Positions 11,101 through 23,166 of a stretch of 64,000 nucleotides of DNA are shown here, piece by piece (positions within the stretch are counted from its first letter, which is position 1; every line of letters starts with the position of its first letter). Both the position numbers and the translations under genes were made by a program. The notes below the pieces were generated by a model. The model worked only from the letters and a program-made list of their open reading frames with translations, was not told the DNA's origin and searched no databases. This DNA is from Panax quinquefolius. Taxonomy: Eukaryota; Streptophyta; Magnoliopsida; Apiales; Araliaceae. Location of the stretch: contig CM035169.1 in NCBI GenBank assembly GCA_020205615.1, forward strand, positions 16,251,258 to 16,315,257. Direction: 5' to 3'.

Positions 11101-14100
11101 TAAAAAATTTTATCTTGCCAATAATATAAATAAAAACAATCTATAATAAAGATAATAAAAGCATTTGCTTAAAGTTCAAACACATTCATATTGCTAATGT
11201 CAAAGTTCAAACACAAACATGCAATTGTTCAAAGTTCAAACATATTTTAACGTATTAATTTTATTCATAAACAAGATTGTTATTAAATAATAAAATTTAA
11301 AATTTCAAGAATTTAATTCAATATTAAAACTTAAGAAACTAAACATAAATTTAAGAATTATATTGAATTAAATATAATATTACAAATGTATCATTTATAT
11401 AATTTAAAGTTGGTACAAGTTCAAAAAATTACAACTATAATAAAATTATCCATTTTGACTTGATATTGTTCACTTCTTGTTGTGATTTGATATGCTACAA
11501 CATGTATTATGAATATGGTAAATCATTAGAAAAATAAATATATCAAGATCTGGTTTGGGTAGTTGGTACAAGAGGAATTTTTTTGCCGCCTTGGGCCTAT
11601 GTGAGGCGCTAGGGGGGCCTAGCGCATAGGCGAGGCGCCAAGGGGGGTCTAACGCCTAGGTCCCGCCTAGGCGGACCTAGTCGGGGATTTTTAGAACACT
11701 GAATATAAGTGGGTACATAACTGTATCATGGCCACTGAGACAATCTTTCAGCTTGAAAAGGGATTATAACAACCATGTATTAATTCTCTATTTATACATA
11801 ACTTTAAAATCGTGTTCTTTCAGGTAACATGATAGAATACCATAACAGGGTAGAACACATGATTTACTTTACAACCAATAACATCATCCAAGTTATGGTA
11901 GGCTATATGTAATACCCAGTAAAATAAAATAATAAGTAAATCTATTTTTTTTAAACACTTTAATTGGACTTTGTCTTTGATTTGGGTCAAACTAGTAACC
12001 AAGTATATGTGGGCTAATAAAGTATTAATAAGTGATGAATAAATTAATTTGATAAAATTGGGTCTTAAAACTAATTGGGTTTAATTTATATGTGGGTAAT
12101 ATTAAATCCTATTATAATTAGGAAAATTAATAAAATCTGTTAATAAATAAACCTAACTTTACTGGCATTATACGAGTTGAAGGAAGATCATGAGTGAGGA
12201 GATAGCAGCCGCACAGAAGAAGAAAAAAGAAAAAGAAAAAGGAAGGATTAGATTATATTTGTATGAGATAAAAATAACAATAATTGATTTGAATTTCTGA
12301 TACAAGTAAGTTATATATGTATATGTATGAGTGTTTCTTTCTTAATCTATAGTTGATTATCACTATGTGGGTTATCCGAATTCAAGTCAGCAAGTTTTGT
12401 AGCACGGATATTATTTTCTTCTCATATTTATATTAACAGTTAACAAGTTGTAATTCAAGATACGCATTATATGCATGTTATATATTGATTGATAACCAGA
12501 GGGTGCAGAGATTGAAAGTTGATATTAAAAATCATATACTAGCATGTTGGCCCATATAATTTAGTTAATAAAAGATAAAGTAATTTCTACAATTTATGTA
12601 TAACTTGTTGTACTAGTTCTTGTTTTAGGCTAATTGCTTAACAGAATTTAAATTGGATGAATGCTCTTGTCCAACAATTAGTGACCCGCATGAACATTAT
12701 AAAAATAATAAAGTACTCCTCCATTCCAAAAATAAACGTCCTAATTCTATTTGAGTAATAAAGTTTTCTTTTACCTAAATTACTCTTTTTAATTACTTAT
12801 TAATTGAAGTATTTTTTCACTTTTCTATGACCCCAATAATTACTTTTTCACTTTTCTATGACCCCAATAATTGTTTTTTCACTTTTCTATGACCCCAATA
12901 ATTGCTTTTTCACTTTTCTATAATCCTAATAAGTACTCTTTCTTATGTCATTTAATCTTCTAGATACATTTTTTTGTAACTCTCACATTCCCAATAAGTA
13001 TATTAAATAGATTATGAGGGTATAAGAGGAAGAATATGATACATATAGTTACTAATATAGAAATAGAACATTTATTTTAGAACATCCTAAAAAAGAAATT
13101 AGGACATTTAATATGTAACGGAGGGAGTATAATAATAAGGCAACATAATTGGTTAATTGAAACATGGCAGTTATGGTAAGATGTGAAAAGCTTGAGGTTT
13201 AACAGAATTATAAAAGTTAATGAATATTGTTATAACTTTATTAAACTTATAATTAATTAATTTACTCTTTTAATTAATTCGGACGGAAGGAGTCTAAACG
13301 AGTCGTAATTGGAATATATTTTGGGTATTACTACGGATTCTGTAGTCATTCAGCGATACTCCTGTTAAATTTAATTAGTTCGTTTTGTTCCTTATTTCGA
13401 ATTTGGTTATCATTTCACATAATTGTTTTTTGTGAAATTAAGATGATAGTTTCATGTTAGCGTAGATACATAGATCTCGTAGTTGTACTCTTTGAATTAG
13501 ATTAACATCTAGTATTTATTTTAATTTTAGAGATGTACATATTAACGTAACTTTGGGGCTTTATATCTATGTGTTTTGGTGTTACATGTAATGTTCTAAA
13601 CGGGAGGCGGGCGGCCAGGGGGCCTAGGCGGAGTTTTTTATTTTAAGACAATTTTAATATTTTTTCTTACATTATTCTAACAAAACAATAATATAAAGCA
13701 AAATAATCTGTAATAAAGATAATAATTAAATTATAGAAGTAGTAAGATATATATCCATTGCTTGAAATAATTAAATTATAGAATTAGTGTTACTAGTAAG
13801 TAGTAACTAGTAAGAAGTATCTTGATATCTTCATATATATAATTATATACGTACTTCTTCTCTTTCAAAATTTAAATAAATGTTATTTTAAAAATTAGTA
13901 TGAAGTTTATTGAATGAGACATTTGATATTATTAATTATGAAATTATTTTAATATGTATAATTTTAAAATTGAGGACTTAAAGAAAATGACAAATACCAT
14001 ATACTAAGTATGACTAACATATCTTTGATTTATTAGTTTTATTCATAAACAAAATTGGTATTAAATAATAAAAATTAAAATTTTAAGAATTCAATTCAAT

Positions 14101-17100
14101 ATTAAAACTTAAGAAACTAAACATAAATTTAAGAATTATATTGAATTAAACTAAATATTACAAATGTATCATCATTTATAGAATTTCAAGTTGGTACAAG
14201 TTCAAAAATTACAACTATAATAAAATTATCCATTTTGACTTGATCTTGTTCACTTAACTTTGTTGTGATTTGATATGCTACAACTTGCATTAAAAATATG
14301 ATAAATCATTAGAAAAATAAATATATCAAGATTTAGTTTGGTAGTAATTTAAAAAAAAAAAACCTTCCTTAGCGCCGCTTCCGCCTTCCGCTTAGCCCGC
14401 TTTTTTTCATCGATTTGGCCCTTAGCGGTGTGATTGACCCGCTTAGTGCCTAAAGCACCGTCTCAGCCGATTTTTAGAAACAGTAGGTAGGTTACATGTA
14501 CTTAGAACCCTTCTGTTGGTATGATGTCGCATGTGTTGTGACATTATATCTTTGTTAGAATATACCGTCGGGTATACCGAGCTATAATCACATGTGAGGA
14601 TACCACATGCATATCCTCTTCAAGCATGACACCTTTTGTGTGTGATTAGTCCACGACATCTTGGATTGCCATGGTGATGTTGTTGTGGGAGACATATGGG
14701 TCGACCTTAGTTTTTTGTTCTATTATGTTCTGCGGATTGATGATGTTTATGCCGAACACACCTTCCGATTTTGCAAGCATTTGGATCCGGCCGGTCTGAT
14801 GACATTGTTTTGATTTGCATGTGGCAAGACATTTTTGTGTTGAGTTCGGTATGAAATAACACCCAACCATTTGATTCAAGCTACTATTTCGTTGTGTTAG
14901 TTTTGTTCGTTTCAGTTCAATTCAGCTAATTGAGTTATTTATTTCAATTTTCAGGCTCATGTTGTGTTTTTCCTTCCGACAAGTAGGGCAACTGTGATGA
15001 GAGCTCCCTTCTATCCAAGTGGTTTAGATATTTTGTTTAGGTTTTGATACTTCGATTTGTGTTATAGAGTTATTTAGTTATTGAAGTTGTAATAAATATC
15101 TTAGATTGTGGTTTGAGACAGTTTAACATTTACTATGGTTTGTCTTGTGACATTTATTGGTTATGACTATTCTTTTGTGGCTTAGAGTCTTGTTATAATT
15201 TTGTCATTTATGTTGTGTTTTCGTGTAACCTCCCTTTCTATTTCGGAAAGGGCTATAATTACTGCTTATATCATAGGGTGGAACAAATAACTGTGAGTCA
15301 ACATCTCAAGCACCATACAAATGCAATTTATATTAATCGCACCTTGGTATGCGAATGCAGAAGTTATGAATAACATGAAAACAGAAAGAAAGAAAATATC
15401 CACCTTGCATTGAATGTAAAACATAACAGCTCAACAAATTGAATCCACAAAACACACCACCTAATTTAACCCTCAACTCTTTACAGTTTTAGAATCTATG
15501 CCAGATTAAATTGCTTCATCATTTTATTCTATTGCGACAAAACTAATGTGTGAAACACCATATGTAAATATGCTTCAAAATCAAGTATCTACCTCCATTG
15601 CAAGTCCATAAGTTGCTCCATTAGGTTTCAGACCACCCTTTCTCAACTGGTCAAACACCCAAGACACACCCCTCCATTGTCGGGATGGGACACAAGCATT
15701 CAGGACCTGTCCATTATTTCAGAAAACATCAAATGCTTATACTACTAACAACAGTAGCCTAGAAACTGAAGCAGGGTCTAGAAATCTTAATGACTTACAG
15801 CATTAAATACAACCACATCCGGTTGAAGAACAGGGTCCCAACTCTTCCTATGCAGATTTTTAATTTTTCTGGAAGGTTTCTGCTTCATGCACTCAATAAT
15901 GTTTAGCAACTCTTTCAGAAATCCAGCTTGACCGAGTGTAACTGAAATACTGTGATAGGCTGCCATATCAGGATAGATGTGGCAGTCACCCTAAAAAACA
16001 TGGAGAATCAAAATTTGTCCAACACTAGCTTATAAGCATCAAAACAGGAAGCACAAAGTATTAATAAGAACTGTTGAGTATTACTTACAAGCATTAAATT
16101 GAAGATCCGAAGAGCTTCGTGAGGCTTTCTCACTTTCCCAAGAACTGCCAAGAGTTTTGTGTATACAAACCTACAAAATGCACAAATTTACTTCACAGTT
16201 CACACTTCACAAAACAAAAAAGGAGCAACATTTATACTATTAACATCAGAGCAACGAAATTGCAAAAACAAAAACAACTCATACACCTGCTCTTATATTG
16301 TTTGTGTTCCTTAGAGTTGTAAACCCACTCCACAACAGATAATGCATGCTTCCACTGACCCTTATCACCAAGCCCTTCCAATATCTTCATCAATTGTACT
16401 TCAGTAAACTGCAACTGTGACTGTTTCATCATTCTCCTAAACTTCCAGTCCTTCATAGTCAGCTCTGTGTCACTCAGCCTACAAATGATAACCATCTACC
16501 ATTCATTAGCCATAAACACACACTTACCCCTCTCATACACACAATACTTTATCACTCGCAAACCTATCAACAAGAAATTGAATTGCTTCCGAATCACCGC
16601 CACGGCGCTTGGGGGGGTCCAATTAGGCCTCTGGTCATCTACCAATCCCTGTTCCAATTCAATATCGTCATCTAGAAGCCACCTGAATTTATCGCGCTCA
16701 ATTTCAAGAATATGACTCAATTCTCTCAAATGCTCCGACTTCAACTTCTCTCCCCCGTACTCATTACTCAAACTCGAAAGATCCCTCAATTTCCCTCTTT
16801 CCAACCTCTCCCAAGGTTTTCCTGTCATTTTTGCATTTATGGCTTTGTTGAAGGTCTTGTATTCGGCCTTTATGGTTTGGAAATGAGCTTCCTCAGCTAG
16901 TTCTTGCTTCTGGGCGTCAGAGAGAGATGGTTCAGGGGAGGAGAGAGAAAGCTTTTTCGATTTGCGAAGTGTTTTGTGGAGATTTTTCTTGCGGAGGGTG
17001 TGGGTGATTTTGGGAGTTGGGTAAACCCCTTGCTTCAGGAGCTTTCGTTTGATTTTATTATCAACCTCAATGGGGTTTAGTCCGATCGCCGGAGTCGGGA

Positions 17101-17128
17101 GCCGAGGAGCTCCTGTTGAAGTTTCCAT
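8110..17128 (-). CDS. DG1: DG1-like pentatricopeptide repeat protein (plastid), nine exons, one frame break
   Basis: DG1 (DELAYED GREENING 1) is a chloroplast PPR protein needed for early plastid gene expression and greening. Exons by phase and splice sites: 16564-17128, 16287-16478, 16089-16170, 15799-15990, 15593-15706, 10901-10994, 10662-10819, 9659-10096, 8110-8892. They join in frame from exon 2 on; the whole would be about 872 residues. Exon 1 carries the conserved KIKRKLLKQGVYPTPKI and LRKKNLHKTLRK. Later exons read FVYTKLLAVLGKVRKPHEAL, YPDMAAYHSISVTLGQAG, PDVVVFNAV and LNACVPSRQWRGVSWVFDQL, which are PPR helices. The tail after about residue 700 is acidic and low in complexity. ATG at 17128 has a good context (ACCATGG). 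In exon 1 the frame from the ATG does not match the frame of SEAIQFLVDR; the switch lies at the G7 run 16611-16617. Intron 5 is 4.6 kb and full of repeats. A related EMB2279-type PPR is the alternative. Confidence 0.85.
10153..10402. mobile_element. MITE in DG1 intron 7
   Basis: It begins TACTCCCTTTGTTTC and carries AATTAGAGATACA twice near the left end. The right end, read inward, gives CACATTAGAGATACATTTC, so the termini are inverted repeats. About 250 bp, non-coding, wholly between exons 7 and 8, leaving both splice sites intact. Confidence 0.6.
11030..11701. mobile_element. hAT-type non-autonomous element, copy A, in DG1 intron 5
   Basis: Its right end, read inward, starts CAGTGTTCTAAAAATC, a hAT-style terminus, followed by a block rich in CGCCTAGGCG-like words (11583-11690). 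The AT-rich body from 11250 to 11560 is closely shared with copy B at 14030-14340, for example TTAAGAATTATATTGAATTAAA. The left terminus is diverged or missing, so the start is approximate. Confidence 0.6.
12714..13129. mobile_element. Stowaway-like MITE with internal minisatellite
   Basis: The left end is TACTCCTCCATTCC and the right end, read inward, TACTCCCTCCGTTACA. Both are followed about 10 bases further in by GTCCTAATT, so the inverted repeats extend about 40 bp, with TA at each border. At 416 bp it is long for this type because of a tandem repeat inside. It lies in DG1 intron 5. Confidence 0.72.
12812..12935 (+). repeat. 31-bp tandem repeat, four copies
   Basis: Units start near 12812, 12843, 12874 and 12905. 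Each contains CACTTTTCTATGACCCCAAT, with the last unit diverged (ATAATCCTAAT). The array is inside the MITE at 12714-13129. Confidence 0.9.
13591..14490. mobile_element. hAT-type non-autonomous element, copy B, in DG1 intron 5
   Basis: It starts ATGTTCTAAACGGG with a G/C-rich block, and near 14483 ends with GATTTTTAGAAACAG. Its AT-rich core matches copy A in the same orientation. GTTACATGTA occurs at 13581-13590 and again at 14491-14500, a plausible target duplication that contains the 8-bp size typical of hAT insertions. It is non-coding. Confidence 0.62.
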
Positions 17129-19621
17129 GGTTAGGAAGCTATGAAATTGAGGTTGCACAGCAAATTGAGAACAGGGTAAGGTTTTTTAAAGCCGACAGTT
17201 ACGAAAATAACATTTCCCGTAAATATGTTTATCTTTTGGGGAATTTTTTTTTAAAATAAGGAGATGAATTGGATTTTCAGTCCCTCGTATATTGGTTAGA
17301 AAACGCAGGCAGCTCACTCAAACGACGGCGTACGATCCTTAGCGAAAGGGCAAAACTTTAAAACTCAGAAACCATTTTTCTTCTCTTCCCATTCCTTCAA
17401 TCCATCATGTTCGCTTCTTCCATCTAAGGTTTTGATACTTTAAATTTCAAGTAACTGGTTTTCATTTGTACAGCCAAATTTACAAGAATTGATCAAAACC
17501 CTAAAATACTAAATTGATAGAAACTGAATAAAATTGGGGTATGAGGAGTAGGAATGAGATGTAGAAGTAATAAGAAGAAATTGATAGAAGATTACTCATA
17601 AGTCCACTGACATGAAATTCCCTCGCAATTTTGCAATTGTTTCTGTTATATTCATCGCCTCATCGGCCATGAATGAATCTATCTAAAAATAGAAAGATTT
17701 TAAATTTACGGTTCATCTTAATAAATCATTCACTGACAAAGTTTGATAAATCCCTCATATTTATATTTGTCGGGAGGCATTAAACATGATTAGGGGTGAC
17801 AATCGGTTATCTGTTATATTGACGGTATATCAAACCGCCGATTTGGTATCGATTTTACTAGAAAAATTAATATAATTATTATTTTTATTAATATTATTAT
17901 TATTATTAATTATTTATTAATAATAAAAAATTAAAATAACAATATGAGGTTTTTTTAATTAAACAGTTAGGTCCAGAAAATCAAAAAATCGAAAATACCA
18001 AACCATTTGCCCGATCCTAAACACAGCTAGTATAACAAATTGAGAATTAATTAAACTTAAATAAACTCGCAAATAAGACTCAAAACAAGTTTCTTTACTT
18101 AATAGAAAAATAAACTCTCAAGCTAAGACCTTATCGGCGGAAAAGAGGGACTTTAATTTGCTCTGGTTTGTTGCTTTTAGGCTAAAATGATTGATGTAGA
18201 ATAAGACTTTGTTCGGTCTGCGTAAATAAGATTATAAGAATACAACAAGAACGAGGGAGCGGACATCCAGTTTTCCCTTATAAGAAAACCATTTAGATGA
18301 ATTTTTTAAAATTTATTAAACCATATGTTTCATAAAAAGTGTAAAAACAAAAATTCTTTTATTTTTCTATAAAAGTAAAGATAGTTCTTTTAAAAGTTAA
18401 AAAATGCAAAAAAAAAAATTAATCATATGAACACGTTAGAGATCGGTGACGTAAAGCGAGGTCAACGACGCGATGAATAATCAATATCAAATTTTTAAAT
18501 AAAAAGGAGCTCGATCGATTTGTGTTAACTAAAAGAAAAGGCCAATACCAAAAAAATACTTAAAACTTAGTAGATTTACCCTCTTATAAACTATGATAAA
18601 GATTTTGTTTCTCAAATCTAGTTAATGAATTCATGGTAAAAATAAGAAAAAATTACTCTGGTTAAATTTATATTTATTAATTATATTGTACAAAAGTCGC
18701 AACTATACTTAAATTGGACCCATCCGTGCAGACTGCACTGCGTATTACTTGTAATCTTTTTGAAAAGATATATAATAAGTAAGACACCTTTATATTTATA
18801 CCCAATTCAATGTATTGATACGTTTCACAATTATAATGTAATGTATTAATATATTTCACAATTATAATTATTTATCTGATACATTTGAGACTATTGAGAG
18901 AAAAACACATGGAATACTTGAGGATAAAATGAAATTTGAAGCATGAATTTAAATTTAACTCTTTTTTGGGTAAACAAAAGTATGATTCTGCAACTTGCGT
19001 CGAATAAAATAAAGTCTTCTTTGTGAAACAAAATTGTACCCTTATATTAGCTAGTTAGAAATTCGGCTAATGATTCAAGCAGAGATACAAAAGGCCAAGT
19101 AAAATATGGAGGGTTAAGTTAACACAAACGTAAGCCAGGCAGCTTGAGTTGCTGACTGATGTATTAATTTAGTGAGAATTTTATTTAACATTTAGTAAGT
19201 TTGAAGCAGTAGTCTTTCTTTTGAAAAATTATCCAAAGCCAAAATGTCTCCCTGAATCTTATGTTTGGTCATGCTATGGGCAGAGTGTTAAATGACCCCA
19301 TACCATTAAACTCTTGACTTCAAATGAAAGGTGATGCTTAACCACAATCCAAACTACAATGCCCTGCCCCCGATCACCATGTAAACAAAAAAAAAAAAAA
19401 GAACAGGAGACTCGAAGATTCTTCATATTACCCAACAAAACTCCTCTCTCAATCAGGAAATAATAACTTAATGTACAATACACAGCAGCTCAGAAGAAAG
19501 AAGCAGCAAGACAACATGACAACCAAGTTAGGACGAACAACTATCATCAAAAACCCAAACATCCCATCTTTAAGAAATTTTGACAATTACTTTCCCAAGC
19601 AACAAGAAATAAGCTAGTTCC
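17129..19621. other. Spacer between DG1 and ARL8 with a possible hAT-like relic
   Basis: The first 250 bases hold the DG1 5' leader and promoter. Segment 17791-18020 opens with TAGGGGTGACAATCGG and closes, read inward, with TTAGGATCGGGCAAATGG, resembling degenerate hAT-type ends around an AT-rich core. The rest is AT-rich with no gene seen. The ARL8 3' UTR probably covers part of 19400-19621. Confidence 0.4.
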
Positions 19622-22600
19622 TTAGTTCTTTGATTTGGAATGCTTAACAAGCCATTCAATGACCGAGTCAATGTTCGTTGAGTTCTTGCATGATATCATA
19701 AAGCAGCATACCTCTCTATCAGTTATAGATTTCAGCCCCCTGCACATTTTATCATGTCATTCACAACAACAGAATGGAAGAAAAAGAAAAAGGCAGAGAC
19801 GGAAAGCTATGAATACATCAATCAGGGGAATGAAACTCTGTATCCACTTACATCTGATCAGTCAAGGCCTGCTTAGACAGTGCTCCTGCCTTGTCAATTT
19901 TGTTGCCCAACACCAGCAGAGGGATACCACCGAGCGATGCTTTGCTCAGCAAATCATGGAGTTCACTTTTGGAGATGCTGAGATTGTCAGGGTCAGCAGC
20001 ATCAACAACATAACTGCAAGAAAGATTTAGTTTTAAAGAGTTAGCCAAGTCCTCATACCATCAGAAGACCCTAATCACCTTTCTAGAACAAACGGTACAT
20101 GGGACCCTATCTATAGAGAAGTAAAAATAATCTTTCTAGAATATATCAGACCTAAGGTTGATTACAACGATTCAAAAGATGCCCCTTTTTTGCAGAATGA
20201 AAAAAAAAAGGAGAGAGAAGAAAAATAATCTTTCTAGAATATATCAGACCTTTACCGGTATGACAGTATCATAATCACCTCATCTTTCATCATCTTTGAG
20301 AAGTGCTATTATTCAAAAATGTCTAATTGAAATTCATTCACTTGCTGCAACTATGGAGGTGTGTGTTTGTGTTTGTGTGGGCGTGGGGGTGGGGGTGGGG
20401 GTTGGGGGGGGGGGAGGGAGAGAGAAAGGATTTCTCTGCCCACAAAAAGCTAAACTTGTAAAAATCACATGCACAGGTTAGGGAGAGAAAAAAGAGGAGG
20501 AGGACATTCAAGCTGAAACTTGGTTTAGATAACATCCAGTAAAATTTTAAAATAATTATCTTCCCAAATGTCTTAAACTACCTATATTATCTGTTGAAGG
20601 TTAATCAACAAGAAACTTGGATACATAAGGATGCTATCATTTCATTATTAGTCCCATCTCGTTACCATACTATGCAAATTAAGGCTAAGAAGTGTAATCT
20701 TTTTTTTTAAGAAAATGAAACTAAAAATGCTCCACAAAAGAATTAAAAGACGTGTTTATCATCATTTTATCTCCAATAACTTTGCAAACCACTATAAGTC
20801 ATATGAGCTAGAGGAATAGTTACACACACTATAGCAGACACAGCACGACAATATCTCTCCCACATGCTACGGAATCGGGGTTGACCTCCAAGATCCCACA
20901 GCTTAATTGTCACATTTCCTTTAGTAACCTTCCGCATATTAAATCCTACCTGCAAATCAAAAAACACCCCATGGCTTAATTACCTTCAGAATAACGTGGT
21001 GAAAATTGTCACACCCAAAAAACATATTTAGCAACTTGGAGAAAGGTTCACTATCAGCCCAAGTGAAAACTGCTTAAATAATCCCCTTTAAGAGTAGGAA
21101 CTCACCGTAGGAATCATGTCTTCGCTATATCCACCGGTCTAAGAATGAGACCAAAGAGCCAGTTCCACACATCAAAATAAGACCATAAAGTTGGACATCA
21201 ATATAATAGATAAAGTTAAAGAAAGATAATAAAAGAAAATTGATATTTCCACAACACTTTTTGATATTCTCACGTGAAAAGTGTCGCTATAGATGTATAG
21301 CATCCGTCGCTATAGAAAACTGTCGCTATAGGATCTATAGCGACGGTTTTCATGTGGAAATATCATTTTCCATAATAAAAATGTAAAAATGTTTTATTAC
21401 CGCAACAACATTTACAAGTGAAGTTTTGCCAGCATTTTGAAGCCCTATCAAAGAAAGCTCCATTTCTTGCTTGAAAAAGAGGCTGTAATCATAAAATAAT
21501 ACAATGAGATCATGCATTTCACAGCAGAAATTTGATTTTTTCTTGATTAATATTCACAGTAGGAAGTTGACGCATTTAGCAGAAATAAATATCTCCAAGA
21601 TTTTCTCATGAACAAATGACGTGACATCAAAGATAACCAGAAACTCTAAAAACCTATGTTTTCCCCTTCTAGAATTGCTCAACTCCAATAATTTCAAATA
21701 AGAAATTCAAGAGAAAACAGCTCATTAAGCTTTATTGAAGGTTAGTCAAGAATGCCTAATTCAGAAGGCCATATCTAAAATGCAACACATTTCCCTATGG
21801 GTATCAACAGTTCATATAAGATACTGTCATTATACATCTGCAAGCAAGTGTTTCTTAACAGGTTTGAAGCAACATATTTTTATATATGAACTACAATAAG
21901 AAAAGAACTAATAGTACAAAAACATGTAATGTCCCTATAGAAGTAACTGGTGCTGAGAAACCCTCATCCTTATGGATCAAGATCAGTGATGAGTAAACAG
22001 AAGGAATTGAAGGCCAGAGAACAATTTGTGAATTAACAACGGCCAATATGCTAGAGTTTTTGAAATCTACTGTGTTCTCAAGTCTGAATTCACCTACAAT
22101 ACTTACATTCACCTAACACATTACGTAATCCTATCATCCACCAATCAACAACTTCATTGAATCTCATTAAGTGTAGCTGGACTGTAACACTGAAAAGGGG
22201 ACTGTAATTATGCCATGTCTGAAACTATACAGTTTTGTTTACACCTTCTGAAGCTAAAGACAACCTAGAAACTAGAACAGATCTTTCAGCTATCGACACA
22301 GTTTCTTCATTGTATGCAAGATACCCATTGCTTTGTAGTTTTGCAGATGTTGTCCCTGCACCATTTAGTCTCCCTATAGAACAGGTATCACCCAAAAGAA
22401 AATCCCAACTGATAGCTGGAAATGAAAAGTTTTCATCACTGATGGCATTTTGATAAGGCGTCTACACATATGATTTCTGTGAGGCTAATGTTTGGTAGTT
22501 GATAATTTTCATTCTTCTGCATTTTACCATTTTGTGGTTTTCTTAGTGTTTGCTTCTCTGTTGGTATCCACACGAAATTTTCAAAAAGCTAATAAAAAAA

Positions 22601-23166
22601 TCTTACAAAGTAAACATGAGGAATTGAAATTATGTCAGCATTTTAGACATCATCCATCAACCCTAAACATACTAATAGTATTCGTGATCATAAGTTCACA
22701 ACAAAAGGCACATAATATTAGCTCACATACAACACAATAAAAAAAATCCCATACAATGATGAATCAAATTCACAGAGTAAAACTGAATTCAACAAATTAA
22801 AGCCTAAAGTCCTCGGAAAACGAAACTTGAAGCAAAAACACAACACAGATCCTTCATCAAATGCAAGACCATACCTTTCTCAAATTTAAAGAAAAAGTAT
22901 AATTTTTTTTTACAGAGATATGCAAAATGAATGTGGATGTGTGTGAAAAAGTAAACATAAATAATCAAACATTTCATTGATATCGAGATTGTCAGATTGG
23001 CATTCAGAGAAAGAATGTTTAACATGCAATTCAAGTATAGATAGATATAGGGATACATGAAAAAAATGTAGTAAAAAATTTTCAAAATTAAATCTAGATA
23101 GATAGAGGGGGAGAGAGGGGAAGCAAACCTTCGAAGCCAGTTGAGAAAAGCTTCCCAGAGACCCAT
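19622..23166 (-). CDS. ARL8: ARL8 (ARLA1-type) ADP-ribosylation-factor-like small GTPase
   Basis: ARL8 is a small GTPase of the Arf superfamily acting on late endosomal/vacuolar membranes; in Arabidopsis it is also a host factor for tobamovirus replication together with TOM1. Six exons join exactly into 184 residues: 23129-23166, 21401-21482, 21106-21138, 20828-20949, 19852-20013, 19622-19739. All have GT-AG borders. Visible parts: amphipathic N-terminal helix [13 protein letters not shown]-loop GLQNAGKT at residues 26-33; switch I threonine 51 in [30 protein letters not shown] from residue 69 (DxxGQ, switch II); [12 protein letters not shown] at 129-132; SCK at 162-164. The end, [10 protein letters not shown], has no prenylation box, as expected for the family. 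The length equals that of other ARL8 proteins. Introns 2 and 4 hold a small MITE and a G-rich microsatellite, both away from splice sites. Confidence 0.97.
20355..20419 (+). repeat. GT microsatellite and G-rich tract in ARL8 intron 4
   Basis: A (GT)n-like stretch runs into four or more G tracts of three to ten G separated by single or double bases (20379-20416). On the + strand, which is the template strand for ARL8, this fits the G-quadruplex pattern. Confidence 0.85.
21241..21365. mobile_element. Short MITE in ARL8 intron 2
   Basis: The inverted ends are TGATATTTCCACA (21241) and TGTGGAAATATCA (21353-21365). Inside, GTCGCTATAG occurs repeatedly in both orientations, making a hairpin around CTATAGCGACGG. 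The element ends 35 bases from the exon 2 donor. Its transposon superfamily is not clear to me. Confidence 0.65.

Larger units (their letters stand above)
11908..15270 (+). mobile_element. LTR-like remnant in DG1 intron 5, interrupted by two MITEs
   Basis: At 11908 the sequence starts TGTAATACCCAG, the style of a Ty3/gypsy LTR start, and at 13579-13587 it reads GGTGTTACA, the mirror of that start. AATAAA-containing text near 15090 and GTGTAACCTCCC near 15222 also look like LTR 3' sequence, so the true end is unclear. No primer binding site or protein motif was seen. The elements at 12714-13129 and 13591-14490 are later insertions into it. Treat the boundaries as tentative. Confidence 0.3.

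Noticed and set aside
14646..14879. 77-residue open frame in DG1 intron 5 on the - strand
   Set aside because: It is not bordered by splice sites in phase and interrupts no DG1 motif; most likely it is part of the LTR-like remnant.
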